From Ensifer aridi (GTDB lineage: Bacteria; Pseudomonadota; Alphaproteobacteria; Rhizobiales; Rhizobiaceae), in NCBI RefSeq assembly GCF_002078505.1, contig NZ_LUAV01000013.1, forward strand, positions 1 to 64,000: DNA of 64,000 nucleotides, in the 5' to 3' direction. The stretch's first letter is position 1, and each line of letters starts with the position of its first letter. A program made the translations under genes and the position numbers. This document shows, piece by piece, positions 30,049 through 37,400 of the stretch. The notes under the pieces were generated by a model. That model ran no database searches. It was not told the origin of the DNA and saw only the letters and a list, made by a program, of their open reading frames with translations.

Positions 30049-30860
30049 TCAGCGCGAAGGCGCATCGTCCACGTTCGGACGAGCCTTGAGCGCATGCCGT
30101 TGATAGATCTTGGCCGCCGTTAGAAACGCATAGACCGCGCCCGTCATGGCTTCGATGAAACCGGACAAGCCGCAGCGCCAGAGGCCGTTGCGGAAGTAAA
30201 GCCTGAGGAAATAGAGCGGCGGACCGAAGACAAGCTTGTAGAAGCGGGGCGGTTTTCCTGCTTCGACCTGCTGGTCTGCCTTCAGCGTCGAGTATTTATT
30301 CTCCTTTAGCACCTGTTCATCCATCACCAATGGGCGGTAATGCAGCAGGCTGCCGGTGCGGGCATCTCCGATCTTGCCATCGGGTATGATGCCTTCATGG
30401 ACTTTCTGGCTAAGGTCGTAGCGTCCCCTTCCCCGCCTGATCAGTCGCAGATTCCGCCGCTCGCGGACGTTTTCAGGAGTGTATCCATAGCCGATCAGAT
30501 AGGGACGGCGCGCCACCCGCCATCCAACGATGTCGTCTGGCGCGGCAAGGAGGCTGGGGAGCAGCCTACGCAGCGCTTCGTCCAGTCTCTCGTCGGCGTC
30601 GATATTGAAGCACCAGGGCTCACTGCACTGCTCCAGGGCGAATTGCTTCTGTCCGGCGTAACCGCGCCATGGCTCATGCATGAACCGGATGGGCCAGCCC
30701 GCATCGACGTAGGATTGCACTAGCGCTGCAGTACCGTCGGTGGAGCCTGAATCGACGATAACGATCTCGGAGCACTGCTCCAGGCTCGCGATGCAGTTAC
30801 CGAGATAGGCTTCCTCGTTTAGGCAGATGATAAAGGCGGAAAGCGGAGCTTCGGCGTCAT
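30049..30860 (-). pseudogene. lpsC: LPS core GT2 glycosyltransferase LpsC, apparent 5' frameshift
   Basis: The body encodes a GT2 glycosyltransferase (WaaE/KdtX-like): LSAFIICLNEEAYLGNCIASLEQ, then EIVIVDSGSTDGTAALV and FNIDADERLDEAL (the DxD site). A C-terminal block RFYKLVFGPPLYFLRLYFRNGLWRCG follows. That frame has no ATG, GTG or TTG before codon GTG 30720, which would delete the first strands of the fold. The ATG at 30860 (ATG ACG CCG AAG CTC) is in another frame. Adding one C near 30845 joins it to the body as MTPKLPLSAF and gives exactly 271 codons. So a one-base deletion, real or artefactual, disrupts the start. lrp lies upstream on the same strand. Confidence 0.8.
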
Positions 30861-30979
30861 GTGGCCGCCCCGGCTGGCCCCCTGCGCGCAGAATGCACGC
30901 TTGCGTCCTGAAGATGTATCAATTCTTTACGCCTAGCGAAACTCTGGTCCGAATGCGCCGCAGCCGCACGGTCCGCGTC

Positions 30980-31450
30980 TTAGATTTCCACCTGACACGC
31001 GTCCTTTACCTGACGGATGGTCAGCATGGTCCGCACCGTATCGACATTCTCGGTTGCGGTAAGCTCCTCAATAACGAAATCTTGAAAGCTCGCAAGGTTC
31101 TCGGCCACGCACTGCAGCAGAAAGTCCGATTCTCCCGACACCATCCAGGCCTCCCGGACGAGTGGCCAGGAGGCGGTGCGGGCGGCGAACGCCTTCAGAT
31201 TGGCATCCGATTGGTGTTTCAGCCCGACCATGCAGAAGGCGACGAGGTCGTAGCCCAGAGCGGAAGCGTTGAGGAGCGCGCGGTAGCCGCGGATGACGCC
31301 GGCCTCTTCGAGCTTGCGAACCCGGCGCAGGCAAGGAGGCGCGGAAATTCCCACGCGGTCGGCGAGTTCCACATTCGTGATCCGGCCGTTGCCCTGCAGT
31401 TCACGCAATATTTTCATATCGATGGCATCGAGCTCGACGCGTACGACCAT
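30980..31450 (-). CDS. lrp: Lrp/AsnC family transcriptional regulator
   Basis: A 156-residue Lrp/AsnC protein. The HTH is at 8-60 (DAIDMKILRELQGNGRITNVELADRVGISAPPCLRRVRKLEEAGVIRGY). A C-terminal RAM ligand/oligomerisation domain (about 68-145: VREAWMVSGESDFLLQCVAENLASFQDFVIEEL) follows. In Sinorhizobium this gene heads lrp-lpsCDE and is reported to be activated with it by LsrB. A 12-bp palindrome lies 34 nt upstream. It is divergent from trxB. Confidence 0.92.
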   Translation of the reverse strand: MVVRVELDAIDMKILRELQGNGRITNVELADRVGISAPPCLRRVRKLEEAGVIRGYRALLNASALGYDLVAFCMVGLKHQSDANLKAFAARTASWPLVREAWMVSGESDFLLQCVAENLASFQDFVIEELTATENVDTVRTMLTIRQVKDACQVEI

Positions 31451-31905
31451 TGCCCAACATCCCCACGTTCGTCGGCCTGGCGGATAAGGCCTTATATGTC
31501 CGCCGGTATTCGTTCGGCTGCCGCGACATCGCAGAGCTCGCCCTCGTTGCGTTCGACGAGCGCCCCATCGATCTGCTGCGTGGCTGTAGCGAGCCCGCCA
31601 GTGCTGTCTCGCATGTGGGTAGCACGTTATCGGATGCCGACACGAGGGTACTTACGGTTGCATGCACAAAAACCTTACGCAGCGTTCCACGGCGGCGATC
31701 TTTACGCCAGTGGCCACCATCAAACCGATGCGAAAATGTCCGATTTGGTGTCAAATTGACGTTGGTGACGCAACCACTTGTGTGTATCAGCGCGTATGCC
31801 CTTGAAAGTGCGCGCTGTGAATACCTAAAGTAAGGCAATATTTTGCCATTATTGAATCGCACCGGACGACCGCCCCCGGCTCTCCGATGACGAAAGGACA
31901 AGAGC
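31451..31905. other. Divergent lrp/trxB intergenic region
   Basis: A 455-nt gap between the lrp start (minus) and trxB (plus). Open frames here have no ribosome sites or recognisable content. It holds a perfect palindrome ATAAGGCCTTAT at 31484-31495 near the lrp start and a TTGACG at 31756-31761 that could be a -35. It should carry promoters for both directions and the LsrB site. No small gene is supported. Confidence 0.55.
31484..31495. promoter_or_regulatory. Palindrome upstream of lrp
   Basis: ATAAGGCCTTAT is a perfect 12-bp dyad, 34 nt before the lrp start codon. Its place fits an autoregulatory operator or part of one; the binding factor is not known from the sequence. Confidence 0.35.
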
Positions 31906-32880
31906 ATGACCGCCCGCCACACCAAAGTGCTGATCATCGGCTCCGGCCCGGCCGGCTACACCGCCGCGATCTATACAGCGCGGGCCATGCTCTCGCCGGT
32001 GCTGATCGCCGGCATGGAACAGGGCGGACAACTGATGATCACCACGGATGTGGAGAATTATCCAGGCTATGCTGATCCGGTCCAGGGGCCATGGATGATG
32101 GAGCAGATGCTGAAGCAGGCGACTCATGTCGGCGCGGAGATCGTGAATGACCTCGTGACCGATGTCGACCTTTCCGTCCGCCCCTTCCGCATCAAGACTG
32201 ACAGTGGAACGGATTGGACGGCGGACGCGCTGATCATCGCCACAGGCGCCAAGGCAAAATGGCTCGGCATCGAGACGGAGCAGACATTCATGGGCTTCGG
32301 CGTTTCAGCCTGTGCGACCTGCGACGGCTTCTTCTACCGCAACAAGGATGTTATTGTCGTCGGCGGCGGCAACTCCGCGGTCGAGGAAGCGCTGTATCTC
32401 TCAAATCTTGCGAAGAGCGTTACCGTCGTCCACCGCCGGGATGCATTCCGGGCCGAGAAGATCCTGCAGGAGCGCCTCTTCGCCAAGCCGAACGTCAAGA
32501 TCATCTGGGATCATGAGGTTGTCGAATATCTCGGCGCAGCCGCCAAGCCGCCAATGCCTGCCTCCGTCACCGGCGTGAAGCTTCGCAACACGAAGACCGG
32601 CGAGACGACCGACATGGCAATCGACGGCGTTTTCGTCGCCATTGGTCATGCGCCGGCCGTAGAACTTTTCAAGGGCAAGCTTCGCCAGAAGCCGAACGGC
32701 TATCTGTGGACTGCGCCGGATTCGACGGCGACGGATGTTCCAGGCGTTTTTGCCGCTGGCGATGTGACGGACGACGTCTATCGCCAAGCCGTGACGGCCG
32801 CCGGCATGGGCTGCATGGCGGCGCTCGAAGCGGAGAAATATCTGGCGGGTCATATGCCCGTCGCAATTGCGGCCGAATAG
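31906..32880 (+). CDS. trxB: Thioredoxin reductase
   Basis: TrxB, 324 residues, a FAD/NADPH enzyme that reduces thioredoxin in the cytosol. The FAD-binding site is IIGSGPAGYTAAIYTARAML. The redox-active pair is Cys136 and Cys139 in ACATCDGFFYRNK, and the NADPH fold is VVGGGNSAVEEALYL. The C-terminal FAD motif is GVFAAGDVTDDVYRQAVTAAGMGCMAAL. GACGAAAGGACAAGAGC gives the ribosome site. It is followed by lsrB in the same direction, which is reported to be a redox-responsive regulator in Sinorhizobium. Confidence 0.96.
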   Translation: MTARHTKVLIIGSGPAGYTAAIYTARAMLSPVLIAGMEQGGQLMITTDVENYPGYADPVQGPWMMEQMLKQATHVGAEIVNDLVTDVDLSVRPFRIKTDSGTDWTADALIIATGAKAKWLGIETEQTFMGFGVSACATCDGFFYRNKDVIVVGGGNSAVEEALYLSNLAKSVTVVHRRDAFRAEKILQERLFAKPNVKIIWDHEVVEYLGAAAKPPMPASVTGVKLRNTKTGETTDMAIDGVFVAIGHAPAVELFKGKLRQKPNGYLWTAPDSTATDVPGVFAAGDVTDDVYRQAVTAAGMGCMAALEAEKYLAGHMPVAIAAE

Positions 32881-32984
32881 AAGCTGCAAATAGGGGCGCA
32901 CGCCAGAACGGAGTGGCCCCGCATGGGAACAGATGCATCGGTCATATCCGGAGGAAGGTACTAGGCTTCTCCGATTGACCCTCT

Positions 32985-33893
32985 ATGGGGGATTTTATGT
33001 CGCTGGACTGGGACAAACTGCGCATATTTCATGCGGCGGCCGAGGCCGGCTCGTTCACGCACGCGGCAGACAAGCTCCACCTCTCGCAATCGGCGATCAG
33101 CCGGCAGGTTAGCGCTCTCGAGCAGGACGTGGGCATCAAGCTGTTTCATCGCCACGCACGCGGTCTTATCCTGACCGAGCAAGGCGAAATGCTCTATCGC
33201 ACGGCGCATGAAGTGCTGATGAAGCTTGAAAGCGTCAAGGCGCAGCTCAGCGAGACCACCGACAAGCCGAGCGGCAAGCTGCGCATCACCACGACCGTCG
33301 GCCTCGGCCAGGGCTGGCTGACCGACAAGATACAGGAATTCATGTCGCTGTATCCCGAGGTCCAGGTACAGCTCATTCTCGATAACGAAGAGCTTGACGT
33401 GAACATGCGTCACGCCGACTGCGCCATAAGGCTGCGTCAGCCGCAGCAGTCGGACCTTATCCAGCGCAAGCTCTTCACCGTGCACATGCATATCTATGCG
33501 GCGCCGTCATACATCAACAAGCACGGCGAGCCGCAATCGCTCGACGACTTGGACAATCACCGGATCATCACCTTCGGCGAGCCGGCGCCCAATTATCTAC
33601 TCGATGTGAATTGGCTGGAGATCGCAGGGCGCGACCCGGATAATCCGCGGATATCGCATCTTCAGATCAACAGCCAGACCTCGATCAAGCGTGCCTGCCT
33701 GCTCGGCATCGGCATCGCCATGCTGCCGGACTATATCGTCGGTCGCGACCCCGGCCTGATCCAGCTTCCGATCAGCGCCGATATTCCGTCTTTCGACACC
33801 TATTTTTGCTATCCCGACGAATTGAAGAACTCTGCGAAGCTGAAAGTCTTCCGCGATTACATCGTCGCCAAGGCTCGGAACTGGAATTTCTGA
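32985..33893 (+). CDS. lsrB: LysR-family redox/LPS regulator LsrB
   Basis: A 302-residue LysR regulator. The HTH is LDWDKLRIFHAAAEAGSFTHAADKLHLSQSAISRQVSALEQDVGIKLFHRH, followed by an effector domain from about 95. Gene order trxB-lsrB-AbcR sRNAs-arsR matches S. meliloti, where LsrB is needed for nodulation, oxidative-stress response and activation of lrp-lpsCDE. Cysteines fall at 146, 238 and 275 on this numbering. Cysteines of LsrB have been reported to be redox-sensing, and 146 and 238 agree with what I recall. A second ATG four codons in (32997) is an alternative start. Confidence 0.92.
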   Translation: MGDFMSLDWDKLRIFHAAAEAGSFTHAADKLHLSQSAISRQVSALEQDVGIKLFHRHARGLILTEQGEMLYRTAHEVLMKLESVKAQLSETTDKPSGKLRITTTVGLGQGWLTDKIQEFMSLYPEVQVQLILDNEELDVNMRHADCAIRLRQPQQSDLIQRKLFTVHMHIYAAPSYINKHGEPQSLDDLDNHRIITFGEPAPNYLLDVNWLEIAGRDPDNPRISHLQINSQTSIKRACLLGIGIAMLPDYIVGRDPGLIQLPISADIPSFDTYFCYPDELKNSAKLKVFRDYIVAKARNWNF

Positions 33894-34064
33894 TCGTCGC
33901 TTCGGTTGCCCGATTTGTGAGCATTTGCCAATAATCATACTAAGCTGCTGTTTCTCATATCGTATTTTTTCATGGGTGAAATTTTTTCGTGAAGCAGCCT
34001 GGTTGTGCGCTGCAAAAATGTGCAGGGATGCGCACATGGCATGGCTGTCATGCATATTAAATGA

Positions 34065-34093
34065 TTGCTGCAAGCCCAAAAAAACAGCATACC
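34065..34093 (+). promoter_or_regulatory. Promoter of the first AbcR-like sRNA
   Basis: TTGCTG (34065-34070) and CATACC (34088-34093) are 17 nt apart and end 7 nt before the conserved first bases GCTGATGCATC of the sRNA. The same arrangement precedes the second copy. Confidence 0.5.
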
Positions 34094-34100
34094 ACACCCA

Positions 34101-34219
34101 GCTGATGCATCTTTGGTGGCTTCTCCTCCCAGTGCCACCGCAGCAGCTGTTCCCCTCTGGAGGTTCTTATTACCTTCACAACTACAAGGGCCCAAGTTTT
34201 CTTGTGGCCCTCTTTTTTT
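34101..34219 (+). ncRNA. AbcR-type (alpha-r15) trans-acting small RNA, copy 1
   Basis: About 119 nt from GCTGATGCATC to the T-tract of a strong terminator (AGGGCC...GGCCCT with CAAG/CTTG inner stem, then CTTTTTTT). Single-stranded pyrimidine blocks CTCCTCCC and TTCCCCTCT match the anti-Shine-Dalgarno style target-binding modules of the Hfq-dependent AbcR RNAs, which silence ABC-transporter mRNAs. Its place between lsrB and an arsR gene, in tandem with a second copy, is the S. meliloti AbcR1/AbcR2 locus. Which of the two this is cannot be decided here. Confidence 0.85.
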
Positions 34220-34269
34220 GCCTTCTTGCGGCCTGCAGCCCCCAGTTGCGAAATTCTTGGGCACGGCTA

Positions 34270-34298
34270 TTGAAACCCGGCGTGACACCCCCCATATC
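34270..34298 (+). promoter_or_regulatory. Promoter of the second AbcR-like sRNA
   Basis: TTGAAA (34270-34275), a 17-nt spacer and CATATC (34293-34298), ending 7 nt before the GCTGATGCATC start. It is the stronger-looking of the two sRNA promoters. Confidence 0.55.
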
Positions 34299-34305
34299 TC
34301 TCTTG

Positions 34306-34420
34306 GCTGATGCATCTAGCGGCTTTCTCCTCCCCAGCCGCTGCAACAGCTGTTCCCCTCTGGAGGTTAGAAACCTTCACAACTGAAAGGGCCCAAGTTT
34401 TCTTGTGGCCCTCTTTTTTT
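34306..34420 (+). ncRNA. AbcR-type (alpha-r15) trans-acting small RNA, copy 2
   Basis: About 115 nt, clearly homologous to the first copy: same 5' GCTGATGCATCT, same CTCCTCCCC and TTCCCCTCTGGAGGTT blocks, and an identical terminator stem followed by CTTTTTTT. The first stem differs in sequence but keeps pairing (AGCGGCT/AGCCGCT here against GGTGGC/GCCACC in copy 1), which is compensatory change expected for a functional RNA. Each copy has its own promoter, so they can be expressed under different conditions, as reported for AbcR1 and AbcR2. Confidence 0.85.
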
Positions 34421-34466
34421 GCCCACTCGCGCATCACACTCTTGTGACTTGTATATCGCCGCTTTT

Positions 34467-34500
34467 CGATACATATATCGGTAAAATTCGATACATCGAA
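34467..34500. promoter_or_regulatory. Twin palindromic operator upstream of arsR gene
   Basis: CGATA-CATA-TATCG (34467-34480) and TTCGAT-AC-ATCGAA (34487-34500) are two dyads sharing TTCGATACAT. They sit within the 40 nt before the ArsR-family start codon, where such repressors usually bind their own promoter. Confidence 0.55.
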
Positions 34501-34505
34501 ATACT

Positions 34506-34796
34506 ATGGACAGAGACGAAATCCTAAAGGCGCTGGCACATCCGACTCGAATGGATATCCTGACGTGGCTGAAGGAGCCACAGGCGCATTTCGCGGCTCA
34601 GGAGCATCCGCTGGAGATGGGCGTTTGCGCCGGTCAGTTCGAGCGATGCGGCCTGTCCCAATCGACGGTCTCTTCGCATCTCGCCGTGCTGCAGCGCGCG
34701 GGTCTCGTGACGACCCGCCGCGTCGGCCAGTGGGTGTTCTACAGGCGCAATGAAGAGACGATCGCCGAGTTCCTGAAGGCTATCGGCGACCTCTAA
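34506..34796 (+). CDS. ArsR-family transcriptional regulator
   Basis: A 96-residue ArsR/SmtB winged-helix protein: MDRDEILKALAHPTRMDILTWLKEP, then the recognition helix LSQSTVSSHLAVLQRAGLVTTRRVGQWVFYRRNEE. Two cysteines (Cys41 and Cys48, GVCAGQFERCGLS) lie before the recognition helix but not in the canonical CxC metal motif, so the signal may be redox or organic. It lies 48 nt upstream of the old-yellow-enzyme gene, the likely target, and is probably autoregulated through the twin palindromes. Confidence 0.9.
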   Translation: MDRDEILKALAHPTRMDILTWLKEPQAHFAAQEHPLEMGVCAGQFERCGLSQSTVSSHLAVLQRAGLVTTRRVGQWVFYRRNEETIAEFLKAIGDL

Positions 34797-34843
34797 CGAA
34801 CTCCCTCACCTCCCTAGATTGAACCCAACGGAAAGGACAATCC

Positions 34844-35965
34844 ATGGCCTCTCTTTTCGACCCGATCACCATTGGCGACATCACGCTCAAGAACCGTGTC
34901 GTAATGGCGCCGCTGACCCGGAATCGGTCGCCAAAAGCCGTCCCCAACGCCCTCAACGCCGCCTATTACGAGCAGCGAGCGTCAGCGGGCTTGCTGATTA
35001 CGGAGGGGACGGCGATCAGTCAGCAAGGCCAGGGCTACGCGGACGTGCCCGGGCTCTACACGCCCGAGGCGTTGGAGGGCTGGCGCAAGGTGACGGATGC
35101 GGTGCACGAGGCGGGTGGCAGGATCGTCGTGCAGATGTGGCATGTCGGCCGGATATCGCACGAATCGCTGCAGCCCGGCGGGGGCAAGCCGGTGGCGCCG
35201 TCGGCGATCCGTGCGAAGTCGAAGACATACCTCGTCAACCCGGACGGAACAGGCAGCTTCGCGGAAACGTCGGAACCTCGGGCGCTGGAACTCGCCGAAA
35301 TCGCAGGGATCGTCGAAGATTACCGCAAAGCGGCGCGCGCTGCGGTCGAGGCGGGCTTTGATGGTGTCGAAATCCATGCGGCCAACGGTTACCTGATCGA
35401 TCAATTCCTGCGCTTCGGCTCCAACAGGCGCACCGATGCCTATGGCGGTTCGATCGAGAACCGCGCCCGATTCCTCTTCGAGGTTGTCGACGCGATCACG
35501 GGCGAGATCGGCGCAGGCCGGGTAGGCATCCGCATTTCGCCCGTGACCCCGGCGAACGACGCATTCGATCCAGAGCCGCAGCTGCTTTTCAGCTATGTCG
35601 TCGAGCGACTGGCTCGTTATCCCCTTGCCTATATCCATATCATCGAAGGCGCGACCGGCGGCCCGCGCGACCATCAGCAAGGCGATCGTCCATTCGATTA
35701 CGAGGCGCTTCGCGCCGCCTATGTGGCCGCGGGCGGCAAGGCGGCCTGGATGACGAACAACGGCTATGACCGCGATCTGGCGATCGGTACCATCGAAAGC
35801 GGCGAAGCCGACCTCGTTGCCTTCGGCAAGCCCTTCATTGCCAATCCGGATCTCGTGCGCCGGCTGAAGAATAACGCGCCGCTCAACACACCGGACCAGG
35901 CGACTTTCTACGGCGGCGGCGCCAAGGGCTATACCGATTACCCTGCGCTCGATGAGGTCGCCTGA
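34844..35965 (+). CDS. Old yellow enzyme family alkene reductase
   Basis: A 373-residue FMN-dependent NAD(P)H oxidoreductase (NemA/XenB-like). Signatures are LKNRVVMAPLTRNRS, LITEGTAISQQGQGY, VVQMWHVGRISH and the substrate-binding HAANGYLIDQFLRFGSNRRTDAYGGSIENRARFLFEVV. The FMN phosphate site is near ADLVAFGKPFIANPDL. These enzymes reduce activated C=C bonds, quinones or nitro compounds. It is preceded by the ArsR regulator, a layout like nemR-nemA, and followed by a terminator hairpin. Confidence 0.93.
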   Translation: MASLFDPITIGDITLKNRVVMAPLTRNRSPKAVPNALNAAYYEQRASAGLLITEGTAISQQGQGYADVPGLYTPEALEGWRKVTDAVHEAGGRIVVQMWHVGRISHESLQPGGGKPVAPSAIRAKSKTYLVNPDGTGSFAETSEPRALELAEIAGIVEDYRKAARAAVEAGFDGVEIHAANGYLIDQFLRFGSNRRTDAYGGSIENRARFLFEVVDAITGEIGAGRVGIRISPVTPANDAFDPEPQLLFSYVVERLARYPLAYIHIIEGATGGPRDHQQGDRPFDYEALRAAYVAAGGKAAWMTNNGYDRDLAIGTIESGEADLVAFGKPFIANPDLVRRLKNNAPLNTPDQATFYGGGAKGYTDYPALDEVA

Positions 35966-35972
35966 GAAGCCG

Positions 35973-36010
35973 CAAAGAACAGAGGACCCCGTCATGCACG
36001 GGGTTCTTTG
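35973..36010 (+). terminator. Terminator after the OYE gene
   Basis: ACCCCGT (35986-35992) pairs with ACGGGGT (35998-36004), and the outer CAAAGA (35973-35978) can pair with TCTTTG (36005-36010). It starts 8 nt after the stop codon. Confidence 0.55.
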
Positions 36011-36091
36011 CACACCAGTCGCCTATTCTGCGCCGATGTTTACGCACCACATCGAACAATGGACCCTTGAGCCCGAGGGGGAGCCGACCAT

Positions 36092-36129
36092 TACCCACGG
36101 AATCTCCGGATACCCACGGAATCTCCGGA
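36092..36129. repeat. Perfect 19-bp tandem duplication
   Basis: TACCCACGGAATCTCCGGA occurs twice back to back (36092-36110 and 36111-36129) in the leader region before the transglycosylase gene. It looks like a recent slippage or duplication event. Confidence 0.8.
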
Positions 36130-36206
36130 CTGAAATCGCGCACCGTGGTTTTTCACCGCCGTCGAAGGTGTTATCTATAGGCACTCGTTCGTCGCTGAGG
36201 AGCCGT

Positions 36207-37193
36207 ATGGTCGAGCAAGGCAGAGCGGGCAGATGCCGCATCTGGGATAACCGAATGGGACGTCTGGCGCGCGCTGCTGCGGCGGTGTTGTCCGTTGCAG
36301 GGTGTTCTATCGCCGCCGTCTCCGGTGTTGCCGAGGCCCGCACCGATGCGCCGGTTCCTCCGCGAAAGTGCCTCTATTCGGGCGTTTCCGCAGTACACCC
36401 ATCCATTCGTCTCTGCATCAGCCCCGATAATTTCGCCCGGGATGTCTGCGGCATCATCGAACACTATGCCGAGGCGAACGACCTGCCGGCTCCTTTCTTT
36501 GCCCGGTTGATCTGGCGTGAAAGCCTTTTCCAGCCGGACGCCATCAGTCCGAAGGGCGCGGAGGGAATTGCCCAGTTCATGCCGGGAACGGCAAAGCTGC
36601 GCGGCTTGTCGAACAGTTTCGACGCCGTGGCGGCCCTTGGCAAATCTGCCGAGTATTTAAGCGAACTCAAGTCGCGCTATGGTAATCTCGGCTTTGCGGC
36701 AGCGGCCTACAATGCCGGCGAGGCTGGCCTCGAGCGCTTCCTGGAAAACGACCGCCTACCGTACGAGACGCGTGATTACGTCCTGGCGATCACAGCTCAT
36801 CCCGTCGAAGACTGGCGGGACAATCCCCCGAAGGCCCTCAATATCGAGCTCGACAAGGACAAGAGCTTCCTGGATGGCTGCGTTGCGCTCGCCAATACGC
36901 GGCGTTTGCGCGAAGTCGTCATAGCCGACGAGGCCGCCTGGGCACCCTGGGGTGTTCAGGTGTCGGCGCACTATCGGAAATCCGTGGCGCAGCGGTTGTT
37001 CCTGAACGCCATCAGAAGATTGCCGGCGCCGATAAACAGCGAAAAGGCGGTTCTTGTGCGAGAGCGCAACGGCAGTTTTGGCGCCAGAAGCCGTTACGCG
37101 GCCCGCATAGGCCGACAGACGCGCGCTGAAGCGAACAAGCTATGCGCCGCCATTCGCAAGAGCGGCGGCGCCTGTATCGTTTTCAGGAACTGA
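36207..37193 (+). CDS. Lytic transglycosylase (SLT domain)
   Basis: A 328-residue periplasmic enzyme cleaving peptidoglycan glycan strands. The SLT domain spans about 80-180, with catalytic Glu105 in LIWRESLFQP. The consensus GAEGIAQFMPGTA and AAYNAGEAG follow. An N-terminal export signal (residues 17-45) contains VAGC at 30-33, so it may be a lipoprotein. The ATG at 36207 is chosen for its GAGGAG ribosome site; the open frame extends 85 codons further upstream with no coding character. The C-terminal 120 residues are unique, with paired Cys near the end (LCAAIRKSGGACIVF). Confidence 0.85.
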   Translation: MVEQGRAGRCRIWDNRMGRLARAAAAVLSVAGCSIAAVSGVAEARTDAPVPPRKCLYSGVSAVHPSIRLCISPDNFARDVCGIIEHYAEANDLPAPFFARLIWRESLFQPDAISPKGAEGIAQFMPGTAKLRGLSNSFDAVAALGKSAEYLSELKSRYGNLGFAAAAYNAGEAGLERFLENDRLPYETRDYVLAITAHPVEDWRDNPPKALNIELDKDKSFLDGCVALANTRRLREVVIADEAAWAPWGVQVSAHYRKSVAQRLFLNAIRRLPAPINSEKAVLVRERNGSFGARSRYAARIGRQTRAEANKLCAAIRKSGGACIVFRN

Positions 37194-37400
37194 TCTACAC
37201 AAGTGCTGCCGCCCGTCCGGGCTGTCGTCGGTCGCGCTACGCTGTGAGAAAACCAAGCGCAATTTCGCATTCTTCGTCGTTCTCACCGCCCGCTTGGCCA
37301 AGTCCGGCCCAACCGCCGAAGTGATTGATTGCCTTATCAACTTATTGTATTATTGTATCAGAAATCTACTTTAGGTTTTACTCTCGCAAGAGCGGGCGGA

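Noticed and set aside
31401..31937. 178-codon minus-strand and 127-codon plus-strand ORFs in the lrp/trxB gap
   Set aside because: They overlap each other and the flanking genes, lack ribosome sites and show no family features.
33894..34505. Protein-coding ORFs across the AbcR region
   Set aside because: The sequence is explained by two homologous sRNAs with promoters and terminators; the overlapping frames are not conserved between the two copies.
35952..36206. 85-codon N-terminal extension of the lytic transglycosylase
   Set aside because: It would cover the OYE terminator and a tandem duplication and would bury the signal peptide; the ATG at 36207 has a strong ribosome site.
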